DNA of 52,421 nt from Chloroflexota bacterium. Lineage in GTDB: Bacteria; Chloroflexota; Limnocylindria; Limnocylindrales; CSP1-4. The DNA lies in assembly GCA_003152165.1 (NCBI GenBank), contig PLZO01000043.1:1-52421 (forward strand), given 5' to 3'. Below, piece after piece: positions 35,268 to 43,654 of the stretch. A program made the translations under genes and the position numbers. Positions within the stretch are counted from its first letter, which is position 1, and the number at the start of each line of letters is the position of its first letter. The notes beneath the pieces are model-generated. The model did no database searches. It was not told where the DNA came from and saw only the letters and a list, made by a program, of their open reading frames with translations.

Positions 35268-38134
35268 CACGGGCGCAGACTCCTGATCCCGAGCTCGTCA
35301 TCGATCCCGGTCCAGCGCAACTCGATCGCGTCGGGTCGGAGCAATCGACCACCGGCACCACGGAAGAGGGGACGTGCCCGCGCGAGACCGGGTGTCGCGG
35401 CAAACGTCGGCGGGATATCGATCCTGATCAGCTCGCGGCCCTGCGGCGAGATCTTACCCTGTCGGCTACCGGCGGACAGGGCCACGGTCCGCAGGACCGC
35501 TTCCCGGGCTAGGCCGGCGGGCAGCCGTCGGGTCCGGGCGAGGTCAAGGGCACTGGCGCCGATCCGCGGGTGGGCGGGGTCACCTTCGAGGATTGCGACC
35601 GTGATCGAGTCGGTCCCGAGTCTCGTCGCGATCGCGAACTCATCGTCGTCGCCCGGATGATGGTAGAAGGCGACCGGGTCGGGCAGTCGTGACCCGCCGG
35701 GCGCTGGTAGCCGGCGGATCGCGGCCAGGGTCATGGCGTCTTTGAGCATGGCCCGGCTCGCGCTGGCCCCATCGAGCCAGCGCCGCTGCCACGGGGGCGA
35801 GAGCCCGTCAGGGGGTCCGGTCTCCGCGTAGACGGCCTCGACGAGCGAGGATACGTCGTCCGGAACGCGAAGGTAACCATCGCTCTCCGCGATTAGGTGC
35901 TCGAGCGCAAGGAGCGTCCGATCGAGGAGATGGGGGTCGTAGACCGCGGCGCTGCCCCGGTCGTGTCGGGGGAGCCCGTCGTCGCCCTGATCGGGTTGGA
36001 CCACGAGTAGGGTGGGTTGCCGCAGCGATCGTGGACGCGACGCGTCGTTCCGCCGATTCCGCTGGAGTCGACCAGCTCGCTGGAGGAGGAGGTCGATCGG
36101 GGCGAGGTCGCTGAGCAGGAGGTCAAAGTCGAGGTCGAGCGACTGCTCGATGACCTGCGTCGCGACGAGGACCGAGCCTCCATCTCGGGCGGCACTGCTG
36201 CCATAGCGCTTGACGCAGCGGCCCTCACGCTCGAGGCGAGCTGCGAGGGGGAAGCGTGCATGAAAGAGCTCGACAAGGGTCGGGTCGCCACGCTCGGCCG
36301 CGCGGGCTCGCAGGTTGCCAAAGATCGCCTGGGCACCGCTCACCGTGTTCGCGACAAGCCCCACCTTGCCCCCTTGACGGGCCGCGTCGAGCAGGTCGTC
36401 GATAAGGCTTTCGTCGCGACGCGGGTCGCCAGCCCAGACCACGCGGATCGTCCGCCGCGCCGCCCGGCTGACCTCGAGGGTCGCTGCCCCGCCCCCCGTC
36501 GCGGATGCCCAGCTGAGCCTCGGGTAGGCCGGAGCGCCCGAGCCATCGATCGTTGTTTGCGCATCTCCGCTGTCCAAACCCCCTGAGGTCGCGACCAGGC
36601 CCTGCATGAATGAGGCGAGGAGGGCTCGGCGGCGGGCGTCGGGCAGCGTGGCCGAAAGCACGATAACGCTCGAGCCAGACGCCGCCAGGTACCCAAGCAG
36701 CTGCTCGATGAGCGCGAAAGAATAGGCATCGTAGGCATGAACCTCGTCGAGGATGACGACCTTCCCGGCGAGCCCGAGCAGCCGGACGAAGGCGTGCGGC
36801 GCCGCCAGGACCCCAATGAGAGCTTGGTCGACCGTGCCAACGCCAAACGGAGCGAGGAGCCCACGCTTGCGACGCGTGAACCAATCAGTCGCCACGACGG
36901 CACCGGCGAGTGGACGGTCGGACGAAGCCGCCTCGAGCTGGGCCGGCTCGAGATCGACGGTAGCCGCCTGCTCCCGACCGAGCTCGAGCAGCTCAGCAAA
37001 GTCGGCGTTGAGCTCCCGATTCGCATGGAGCAGCGCGAGCGCGACGAGCTCGGTCGGATATCGACGGGCAAGCCAGTCGCGCATGCGGCCAAGCATTTGG
37101 TTGCTTGTCGCCTGCGTCGGCAGGGCGAAATAGAGCCCGCGATAGCCGGACGCATTGGCCCACCGATCGGCCAGGTGGAGGGCCGCCTCGGTCTTGCCCT
37201 CGCCGGTCGGAGCCTCGACAAGGGCTAGGGCCGGACCGGTCACGTTGAGTGACAGCTGCTCGACTGCGCTCTGAAGCGGTCGCGGCTCGAAACCGAAGCT
37301 CGACGAGAACGACACCGGTGCATGCCCGGGGTGCCAGCCGCTCCACTCGAGTCGAGAGAGCGCGGTCTGGGCCCGACTTCGTGCGCGCCGACCGTACCCG
37401 ACCGGGTCCAGCGCTCCCGCATCGCCGGCGTACTTAAATACGGTCTCATCGGAGGCGATCCAGTCGCAAACCGAGACGATGCCCGCAAGTAGGAGGGCGC
37501 CGATCCACGAAATCCGGGTCGGGACTCCTTCCCCAAGACCAACGAACTCGGCGGTGTGTCCGATCAGCTCCGCGCGCGCATCCGCCCAGGTCGGTCCGCC
37601 TGCTTGCGCCGTCCCGCTGGGCGCCGTTCGGAAGGGGACCCCGTGATGACCTCCGATCACCGTAGCGATGACGACCGCCTGAGGGCGGCCGACACCGCGC
37701 TGCACGAGCTCCTCGACGAGGAACTGTCCAGTGAGCGCCCCGTGCGAGACGGTCGAGGAGCCGAACCCGCGGCCTGGATCGTCGAGTTGGGCGGCAGACA
37801 AGCGGTCGCGGTGGTCGAGGACCCCGGGCAGCACGCGCCACTGAAATGCCGGGCTCGCCTTGCCCAGGTCGTGGAGGCCACAAAGGTAGGTCAGCCATGA
37901 CCGCGTGCCACCGGGGGTCAGCCCGAGGTCAGCTGCGATCGCGCCAAGAACAGGCTCGGGGACGACCCGGTCTACGAACGCCTCGGTTGTCGCCGCCGTG
38001 TCGAGCGCATGGCACAGCAACGGGTGAAACCCATGGCTGCCGTCCCCGACCTTGCCCCAGATTGCGCTGAGAGACGGGGACCCGCCTGCACTGTCTCGGA
38101 TGTCCCATGCCCTCCCCGGGGTTCGGCGGGCCAA
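35267..38134 (-). CDS. cas3: CRISPR-associated nuclease-helicase Cas3 (type I-E)
   Basis: This is a 955-aa protein. The likely TTG start at 38134 has AGGA 5 nt upstream. The HD nuclease domain has FHPLLCHALD (H37), GLHDLGKASPAFQW (H88, D89) and VIGGHHGVPF. The SF2 helicase has EAPTGEGKTEAALHLADRW (Walker A), ILDEVHAYD (DEVH), VLSATLPDARR, and QVIEQSLDLDFDLLLSDLAP followed by LLQRAGRLQRN. It is recruited by Cascade to unwind and degrade the target strand. It is the first gene of the operon; the 205 bp between it and sufU must hold both promoters and contain repeat copy 4. Confidence 0.96.
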   Translation of the reverse strand: MARRTPGRAWDIRDSAGGSPSLSAIWGKVGDGSHGFHPLLCHALDTAATTEAFVDRVVPEPVLGAIAADLGLTPGGTRSWLTYLCGLHDLGKASPAFQWRVLPGVLDHRDRLSAAQLDDPGRGFGSSTVSHGALTGQFLVEELVQRGVGRPQAVVIATVIGGHHGVPFRTAPSGTAQAGGPTWADARAELIGHTAEFVGLGEGVPTRISWIGALLLAGIVSVCDWIASDETVFKYAGDAGALDPVGYGRRARSRAQTALSRLEWSGWHPGHAPVSFSSSFGFEPRPLQSAVEQLSLNVTGPALALVEAPTGEGKTEAALHLADRWANASGYRGLYFALPTQATSNQMLGRMRDWLARRYPTELVALALLHANRELNADFAELLELGREQAATVDLEPAQLEAASSDRPLAGAVVATDWFTRRKRGLLAPFGVGTVDQALIGVLAAPHAFVRLLGLAGKVVILDEVHAYDAYSFALIEQLLGYLAASGSSVIVLSATLPDARRRALLASFMQGLVATSGGLDSGDAQTTIDGSGAPAYPRLSWASATGGGAATLEVSRAARRTIRVVWAGDPRRDESLIDDLLDAARQGGKVGLVANTVSGAQAIFGNLRARAAERGDPTLVELFHARFPLAARLEREGRCVKRYGSSAARDGGSVLVATQVIEQSLDLDFDLLLSDLAPIDLLLQRAGRLQRNRRNDASRPRSLRQPTLLVVQPDQGDDGLPRHDRGSAAVYDPHLLDRTLLALEHLIAESDGYLRVPDDVSSLVEAVYAETGPPDGLSPPWQRRWLDGASASRAMLKDAMTLAAIRRLPAPGGSRLPDPVAFYHHPGDDDEFAIATRLGTDSITVAILEGDPAHPRIGASALDLARTRRLPAGLAREAVLRTVALSAGSRQGKISPQGRELIRIDIPPTFAATPGLARARPLFRGAGGRLLRPDAIELRWTGIDDELGIRSLRP

Positions 38135-38203
38135 GAATTCCTAAGAAACACAGCCTAGTCCTGCTAGGGACCGGTCAAGGCACTGTTATCTCCTGACGAG
38201 CGA

Positions 38204-38257
38204 GGGGGTGCAACTCGGTGTCACTCCGGCAACTACCCCCCGCCGGCGTTGACGGGG
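38204..38257. repeat. Island repeat copy 4 at the island edge
   Basis: The core at 38234-38257 matches the first 24 of 26 bases of copies 1 and 2, then reads GG where the others read TA. The left flank (38204-38233, with TGCAACTCGGTGTCACTCC then CAACTA) is the inverse of the right flank of copy 3 at 18824-18855, so copies 3 and 4 form inverted ends around module 3. It lies about 80 bp before the first ordinary chromosomal gene. Confidence 0.75.
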
Positions 38258-38339
38258 GGGCGCGGAGGGCGGTACGATCAATCCCGACAAGATCGCTCGG
38301 AATTGGCTCCCCGCGACGAGGCGCTACACTTCCGGACCA

Positions 38340-38789
38340 ATGGACGACCTGTACCGCGACTACATCCTCGAGCACTACCGCCGACCCCATAACTTCGGCG
38401 TGCTCGATGCACCCACGGCGACCTTCGAGGGCGCCAACCCACTATGCGGCGATCGGATCACGATGCAGCTGGGGATCCGTGACGGGGTCGTGGCCGAGAT
38501 CGCCTTCACCGGCCGCGGCTGCGCGATCAGCCAGGCGAGCGCCTCGCTGTTGACCGACGAGATCATGGGCATGCCCGTCGAGAAGGCCGAGGCATTCCGC
38601 GCCGACGATCTGCTCGAATTGCTCGGGATCGACATCAGCCCGGCCCGCCTGAAGTGCGCAATGCTCAGTCTTGAGACGCTCGAGCACGCCCTGGCCGAGA
38701 CACCCGGCGCCAGCGACGCCGCCCTCGACGCCGCCCTCGACGCCGCGCCAGTCGAGGCCGCTGCGTCAACCGAACCAGCCAACTCATGA
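38340..38789 (+). CDS. sufU: SufU-type iron-sulfur assembly protein
   Basis: This is a 149-aa protein. It has the three IscU/SufU cysteines in NPLCGDRI, GRGCAISQASASLL and RLKCAMLSLETLEHAL. The ~18-residue spacing after the second cysteine region and the KCAM motif fit SufU, the zinc-containing acceptor that takes persulfide from the SufS cysteine desulfurase. The C-terminal ~30 residues are an Ala-rich extension. No sufS is in the window. It is the first gene outside the defence island. Confidence 0.9.
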   Translation: MDDLYRDYILEHYRRPHNFGVLDAPTATFEGANPLCGDRITMQLGIRDGVVAEIAFTGRGCAISQASASLLTDEIMGMPVEKAEAFRADDLLELLGIDISPARLKCAMLSLETLEHALAETPGASDAALDAALDAAPVEAAASTEPANS

Positions 38790-38820
38790 TCCGCATCCTC
38801 GGCCCTTGCAGGTGTCTCAC

Positions 38821-38837
38821 GCCGGCCTGAGGCCGGC
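38821..38837. other. GC-rich hairpin after sufU
   Basis: GCCGGCC, a 3-nt loop and GGCCGGC form a perfect 7-bp stem, 32 bp after the sufU stop. No T-run follows, so an intrinsic terminator is uncertain; it may instead be an RNA-stabilising hairpin. Confidence 0.3.
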
Positions 38838-38906
38838 CGCCGTCATCTGACCCGCCCTGGCACGCAGCCCGCGCCAGCCCGTCGTTTCCGGAGCAACTCC
38901 GACGTC

Positions 38907-40133
38907 ATGACCAAGTCCTATTCCGACATCCTGCGCGAAGCGCGCGCCGAAGTCCGCGAGGTGTCAGCCCTCGAAGTCGATCGTCAGCGCGAATCGAAGG
39001 CACCGCCGCTGCTCGTCGATGTCCGCGAGAGCCACGAGTGGGAGGCCGGTCACCTGCCCGGTGCCGTCCATGTTCCCCGCGGCCATCTCGAGAGCAAGAT
39101 CGAGGGTGAGGCGCCCGACCGCTCACGACCGATCGTCACGTACTGCGCGTCCGGGATCCGCTCCGTCTTCGCCTCCCGAACCCTGGCCGAGATGGGCTAC
39201 ACGGACGTCGTATCGATGGCCGGCGGCTTCCAGGGCTGGAAGTCGCAGGGTCTGCCCTGGGAGACGCCCACGATCCTTTCGCCCGAGCAGAAAGTCCGCT
39301 ACAGCCGCCACCTGCTGATCCCCGAAGTTGGGGCGCTAGGCCAGGCGAAGCTGCTCGAATCAAAGGTCCTCCTGGTCGGGGCGGGTGGCCTCGGCTCGCC
39401 GGCGGCGCTGTACCTGGCAGCCGCCGGGGTGGGCACGATCGGGATCATCGACTTCGACGTCGTTGACCTTTCCAACCTCCAGCGCCAGATCATCCATACG
39501 ACCGATCGGATCGGCGAGAAGAAGGTCGATTCGGCGCGCAAGTCGCTCCTGGCGCTCAACCCCGGGATCAACGTGATTGGCCACGATGAGATGCTCGTCG
39601 CCGACAACGTCGAGCGGGTCATCTCGGGCTACGACGTGATTCTCGACGGGACGGACACGTTCGAGACGCGCTACCTCCTGAACGATGCGGCCGTGATCGC
39701 CGGCATCCCGGTCGTCCACGCCAGCGTCTTCCGGTTCGAAGGCCAGCTCACGGTCTTCAAGCCGTTCGACGGTCCGTGCTACCGCTGCCTGTACCCCACG
39801 CCGCCGCCGCCCGAGCTGGCACCGGGTTGCTCGGTCGCCGGTGTCCTGGGCGTCGTGCCCGGGATCATGGGTCTGCTCCAGACAAACGAGGTCCTCAAGC
39901 TGCTCCTGGGGATCGGCGAGACACTGGCCGGCCGGCTGCTCCTCTTCGATGCCCTCGAAGGCTCGTTCACCGAGCTCAAGCTCCGCCGCGATCCGGCCTG
40001 CCCCGTCTGCTCGGATAGCGCGGTCGCGGCCAGGACGGCCGGAGAACCGGTGCCCGTCCCTGTCGGCCAGGATGCCCCGTTCCTGCTGGGTGCGGCCATC
40101 GGGCCCGGCTCGATCAACCCGGCCGCACGATGA
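38907..40133 (+). CDS. Rhodanese-MoeB/ThiF-type sulfur carrier adenylyltransferase
   Basis: This is a 408-aa protein. An N-terminal rhodanese domain (about 22-125) has the active-site loop YCASGIRS with C80. It is followed by an E1-like domain (from about 130) with VGAGGLGSPAALYLAAAGVG (ATP loop), DGTDTFETRYLLNDA, and zinc cysteines in CYRC and CPVC. It should adenylate the C-terminus of the neighbouring CysO/MoaD-like carrier and pass it sulfur. In MoeZ-like enzymes the rhodanese is at the C-terminus, so the domain order here is reversed. It overlaps the carrier gene by 4 nt (ATGA). Confidence 0.9.
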   Translation: MTKSYSDILREARAEVREVSALEVDRQRESKAPPLLVDVRESHEWEAGHLPGAVHVPRGHLESKIEGEAPDRSRPIVTYCASGIRSVFASRTLAEMGYTDVVSMAGGFQGWKSQGLPWETPTILSPEQKVRYSRHLLIPEVGALGQAKLLESKVLLVGAGGLGSPAALYLAAAGVGTIGIIDFDVVDLSNLQRQIIHTTDRIGEKKVDSARKSLLALNPGINVIGHDEMLVADNVERVISGYDVILDGTDTFETRYLLNDAAVIAGIPVVHASVFRFEGQLTVFKPFDGPCYRCLYPTPPPPELAPGCSVAGVLGVVPGIMGLLQTNEVLKLLLGIGETLAGRLLLFDALEGSFTELKLRRDPACPVCSDSAVAARTAGEPVPVPVGQDAPFLLGAAIGPGSINPAAR

Positions 40134-40465
40134 GCACGGTCTGGATCCCACCGGTCCTGCGCGCCGCGGCCGGTGGCGCCAAGCAGCTCGACCTCGACGG
40201 GGCCACGGTGGGTGAGGTGATCGATGCCCTGATCAGCGCTCATCCGTCGCTCGGATCCCAGATCCGGACACCGGACGGCGCGCTCAATCGCTTCGTCAAC
40301 GTCTACGTCAACGGACAGGACATCCGCTACCTCGGCGGCGAGTCCACTGCGGTGGCGACCGCCGACGAGGTGCGCCTCCTGCCGGCCATGGCCGGCGGCG
40401 CGCTGGGCGGTTCGGCCGGCGGCCCGGCCGCAGGATCCCGGGCCACGGTCCGATGGTCACACTGA
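40130..40465 (+). CDS. cysO: CysO/MoaD-like sulfur carrier with C-terminal tail
   Basis: This is a 111-aa ubiquitin-like protein. The beta-grasp core (TVWIPPVLRAAAGGAKQLDL, RFVNVYVNGQDIRYLGG, ATADEVRLLPAMAGG) ends with the Gly-Gly that normally is the C-terminus and carries the thiocarboxylate. Here 21 more residues (ALGGSAGG...) follow. The carrier would deliver sulfur for cysteine synthesis by CysM after activation by the E1-like enzyme. The extra tail must presumably be removed first, and a JAMM protease is encoded two genes downstream. It overlaps cysM by 13 nt. Confidence 0.85.
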   Translation: MSTVWIPPVLRAAAGGAKQLDLDGATVGEVIDALISAHPSLGSQIRTPDGALNRFVNVYVNGQDIRYLGGESTAVATADEVRLLPAMAGGALGGSAGGPAAGSRATVRWSH

Positions 40466-41463
40466 GCGAAGCCGCGTCGGGACACGAGCACGTCCATGCC
40501 CACGAGGCGCTGAGCCCGCACGGCGGTCGTTACGACAGCATCCTCGACGCGATCGGCCACACCCCGCTCGTCGAGATCCCCCGGATGTCGCCGAACCCCC
40601 GCGTCCGGATCTTCGCCAAGCTCGAAATGATGAACCCGACCGGCTCGGTCAAGGATCGAGTCGCCCGAGCGCTCATCGCGGATCTCGAGGAGTCCGGTCG
40701 GCTGAGGACCGATTCGATCATCCTCGAGCCGACCTCGGGCAATACCGGCATCGCCCTGGCGATGATCGGTCGGCGCAAGGGTTACCGCGTCGCCCTGGTC
40801 ATGCCCGACAACGTCACCCAGGAGCGGCGCCAGCTGGCCGCCCTGTTCGGTGCCGAGGTGATCGACTCACCTGGCCGGCTGGGTAGCAACGGGGCGATTG
40901 CCCTGGCCAAGCATCTCGTGGCCAAGGACCCGCGCTTCGTCATGCCCTACCAGTACGGCAATCCGGCCAACCCCCGCGCCCATGAGCTCACGACTGGCCC
41001 CGAGATCCTGGCCGACTGCCCCGAGATCGATGTGTTCGTGGCGGGCCTCGGCACGGGCGGCACGCTGATGGGCGTGGCCCGCTTCTTCCAGCGGGCCAAG
41101 CCGGGCGTCCGGATCGTGGCCGCCGAGCCGCTGCCGGGCGAAAACGTCCAGGGCCTGCGCTCGCTCGCTGACGGATTCATCCCCGAGATCCTCGACCCGA
41201 GCCTGCTCGACGCGAAATACCTCGTCAGCAACCGCGATGCGATCGCTGCATTGCGCGACCTCGTCGATCGCGAGGGGATCTTCGCCGGACCGTCGTGTGG
41301 CGCGGTCCTCGTCGCGGCGGCGCGGGAGGCGCAGACCATGACCAGCGGAACGATCGTCGCGCTCTTGCCCGACGGCGGCTGGAAGTACCTCTCGGCGGGC
41401 ACGTTCAATCGGGACCTCGATGAGATGGACGCCGATCTCGAAGGCGGCGTGAACTGGTGGTAG
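40453..41463 (+). CDS. cysM: Cysteine synthase CysM (CysO-dependent type)
   Basis: This is a 336-aa PLP enzyme. K in PTGSVKDRVARAL is the Schiff-base lysine; EPTSGNTGIALAMIG binds the substrate carboxylate, and GLGTGGTLMGVARF the phosphate of PLP. The N-terminal ~25 residues are a His-rich extension. The position between cysO and a JAMM protease identifies it as the enzyme that joins CysO-thiocarboxylate to O-phosphoserine rather than using free sulfide. The final NWW continues into the overlap with the next gene. Confidence 0.92.
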   Translation: MVTLSEAASGHEHVHAHEALSPHGGRYDSILDAIGHTPLVEIPRMSPNPRVRIFAKLEMMNPTGSVKDRVARALIADLEESGRLRTDSIILEPTSGNTGIALAMIGRRKGYRVALVMPDNVTQERRQLAALFGAEVIDSPGRLGSNGAIALAKHLVAKDPRFVMPYQYGNPANPRAHELTTGPEILADCPEIDVFVAGLGTGGTLMGVARFFQRAKPGVRIVAAEPLPGENVQGLRSLADGFIPEILDPSLLDAKYLVSNRDAIAALRDLVDREGIFAGPSCGAVLVAAAREAQTMTSGTIVALLPDGGWKYLSAGTFNRDLDEMDADLEGGVNWW

Positions 41464-41909
41464 CCCATCCCGGGCCGGCCACGGCGGAGCTGCTTCCGGA
41501 GATCCGGGCGGGAATCATCGAGCAGGCCCGGCGCGAATACCCGAACGAGGCCTGTGGGCTGATTGTCGGCTCGGGTCTCGCGGCCGGCGGCGGCCGCCCG
41601 TTGCGTTTCGTCCCGACCCGCAACGCGGCCGGCTCGCCTTATCGCTACGAGATCGATTCGGGCGAGCTGTTCACCGTGACGTTCGAGGCCGATGCCAACG
41701 ACGAGGAAGTCTGGGGGATCGTCCATTCCCATACGCATACCCCAGCGCAACCGTCGCCGACCGACATCAGCCTGGCGTTCTACCCGGACGCGCTCTACGT
41801 CCTTGTCTCACTGGGCGCATCCGAGGCGGACGCGGGAACCGGCGAACCCGGCATCCGGGCCTGGCGGATCGTCGCCGGCGAGGTCTTCGAGGTCGCGCTG
41901 ATCGGGTGA
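41457..41909 (+). CDS. mec: JAMM/MPN+ metalloprotease (Mec-like)
   Basis: This is a 150-aa protein with a GTG start inside the end of cysM. The zinc motif is HSHTHTPAQPSPTD (H-x-H-x10-D), with the catalytic Glu in NEACGLIVG near the N-terminus. In the CysO pathway this protease frees cysteine from the CysO-cysteine adduct; related enzymes also trim carrier precursors to expose Gly-Gly. Both jobs fit here, because CysO has an extra tail. It overlaps the following membrane-protein gene by 4 nt. Confidence 0.9.
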   Translation: MVAHPGPATAELLPEIRAGIIEQARREYPNEACGLIVGSGLAAGGGRPLRFVPTRNAAGSPYRYEIDSGELFTVTFEADANDEEVWGIVHSHTHTPAQPSPTDISLAFYPDALYVLVSLGASEADAGTGEPGIRAWRIVAGEVFEVALIG

Positions 41910-42310
41910 GCAGCGCGCGTCTCTATTGGCCGCTCGGCCTCGGGCTGGCTGCGCTCGTTGCCGGGACCGCCTTCGGCTGGAATGCCGGCCTGCTCAACAC
42001 CCTCGTCACGCCGCCGGCCATCGTGCGTGCGGCGCTCGTCGGCGCCGGTGCCTGGCTTGGCCTCGAGATGCTCCGTCGCGCCCTGATCGGGCTGACCACC
42101 GGTGATGACATGCGAACGGCCGTCCGTGCCATCCGGTTCGTGTTCCTGGCGGTCGCAGCATTCGCCGCCGGTGCTGGCTGGCTGCTGGCGAACCCGCTGC
42201 CGCTCATCGTGGCCCTCGTGATCGCGGGCGTCGACGTGGTCGAGACGTCGTTCCTGCTGATCGTGGTCGGGGCTCGCCGGATCGCCGACCCGGGCGAGCC
42301 CACGGAGTAG
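41906..42310 (+). CDS. Small four-span membrane protein
   Basis: This is a 134-aa protein with a GTG start overlapping the protease stop. Four hydrophobic segments are visible (about 7-27, 39-60, 76-98, 100-122). There are few charged residues except a short loop (RRALIGLTTGDDMRTAVRAI). I do not recognise the family. It is the last gene of the sulfur operon and converges on the universal stress protein gene with a 12-bp gap. Confidence 0.65.
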   Translation: MSSARLYWPLGLGLAALVAGTAFGWNAGLLNTLVTPPAIVRAALVGAGAWLGLEMLRRALIGLTTGDDMRTAVRAIRFVFLAVAAFAAGAGWLLANPLPLIVALVIAGVDVVETSFLLIVVGARRIADPGEPTE

Positions 42311-42322
42311 CCAGAACCGGCC

Positions 42323-43279
42323 TCAGGATCGAGACGCGGCGACCTGCCCAGGTGCGGCCTGGCTCGCCGTTTCGGTGGCCGCATCGACTCGCCCGCGGAC
42401 GACGAGGACCGAGCACGGGGCGTGGAGCATGACGCTGCGCGCCGTTCCGCCGAGAGCGATCCGGGCCAAACCGGTATGCCCGCGTGTGCCGATCACGACC
42501 AGGTCGCCCTGGTGCTCGACCGCCGCCTCGACGATCGCGCTGGCCGGTGAGCCGTCGCGCACGTCGATCGTCACGTCTCGGCCCGCTTCGGTCAGTGTTT
42601 GGGCCGCTCGCGTTGCCATCTCTAGGGTCTGCGCTCGGGCAATCTCGGCCGACTCGATGTAGGACTTCAGGACCTGCTCGTAGAGGCCCAGCTGAACCTC
42701 CATCGTGACCGGGATGCCGACGTCGGCCACGCTGACGACGGTGATCGGAAGGTGATTGAAGATGGGCCAGCGGGCGACGGCCTCGGTTGCCTGGCGGCTG
42801 GACTCCGACCCATCCGCGGCGAGCAGCACATTCCTCAGGTTCGGCTCACGGACGACGAGAACCGGGCAAGGTGCGTGCTCGAGAACCGCGGTCGAGGTAG
42901 ATCCAAGGAACATCGATTTGACAGCCCCGTGACCCCGGTGGCCGACGACGACCAGGTCGGCTTCGAAGTCGCGGGCCTCGTCGATGATCGCCTTGGCCGG
43001 CTCCCCGTGAAGGAGCACGGAATCAACGTGGGCGTGACCGGCAGTCTCGAGCGCCTGCGAGGCGGTTTCGAGCGCCGTCATCAGGTGCGCTCGCTGGCCC
43101 TCAGGTCCGTGCGTCGAGCCAGGAAGGTCTGCGTGCCAGTCGATTCCTCCGGCCGGCGGAACGTGGTCGAGGACCGCGATCACCCGGATGTCCGTCTCCG
43201 CGGGTAGGTTCAGCTTGGCGACGAGGGCGCGGGCGCGATCCGATGTGATCGATCCGTCAATGGCCAACAAAATGCGCAT
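42323..43279 (-). CDS. Tandem universal stress protein
   Basis: This is a 318-aa protein with two Usp domains (about 1-145 and 148-300). Each begins with a hydrophobic strand and Asp (ILLAIDGS, VLLAADGS) and ends with the ATP-binding GHRGHGAVKSMFLGSTSTAV or GTRGHTGLARIALGGTARSV. The start ATG 43279 has AGGAGG 6 nt upstream. Such proteins bind nucleotides and respond to stress; the specific role is unknown. The gene stands alone. Confidence 0.93.
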   Translation of the reverse strand: MRILLAIDGSITSDRARALVAKLNLPAETDIRVIAVLDHVPPAGGIDWHADLPGSTHGPEGQRAHLMTALETASQALETAGHAHVDSVLLHGEPAKAIIDEARDFEADLVVVGHRGHGAVKSMFLGSTSTAVLEHAPCPVLVVREPNLRNVLLAADGSESSRQATEAVARWPIFNHLPITVVSVADVGIPVTMEVQLGLYEQVLKSYIESAEIARAQTLEMATRAAQTLTEAGRDVTIDVRDGSPASAIVEAAVEHQGDLVVIGTRGHTGLARIALGGTARSVMLHAPCSVLVVRGRVDAATETASQAAPGQVAASRS

Positions 43280-43654
43280 CGCGCACCTCCTGCGATTGAC
43301 CTGATTGTGGGCCCGAACGCACGCCGGCCGAAGGGCCGAACGGCCTCAAACGGGCAGGCCATTCGGGTGGCCGCCGAGCACCCAGCCGCCGGGCTTTGCG
43401 CCGGGTCGCCGGGCTTTGCGCCGGGCCGCGGCGTTTGCCAGCGACGATTGCGTTTGGTGCTTTCCACGCGACAAACCAGCACGTTTCGAGCCGGTCGGCG
43501 ACCCGGACGGGCGAGAGCCATGCGTACTCACCCCGCTCCGTGCACGGCTCGGGATATCTTTCGACGTCACGGCGGACCGCGGACCAGGCAAGACCTGACG
43601 CACCAAACGCACCACACGCACCAAACGCACCAAACCCTGGGGTTCCAGTGGGCC
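43280..43654. other. Non-coding interval with short repeats
   Basis: I see no convincing gene in these 375 bp. They hold a tandem copy of a ~20-bp unit (GCCGGGCTTTGCGCCGGG, around 43388-43426), several GGCC-rich palindromes just after 43320, and a run of CACCAAACG/CACCACACG units at about 43604-43641. The interval separates the stress-protein gene from the end of the ECF operon on the same strand and may hold its terminator and the stress-gene promoter. Confidence 0.5.

Noticed and set aside
43280..43654. Short open frames between the stress protein and the ECF operon
   Set aside because: All are repeat-rich, lack ribosome sites and overlap in several frames.
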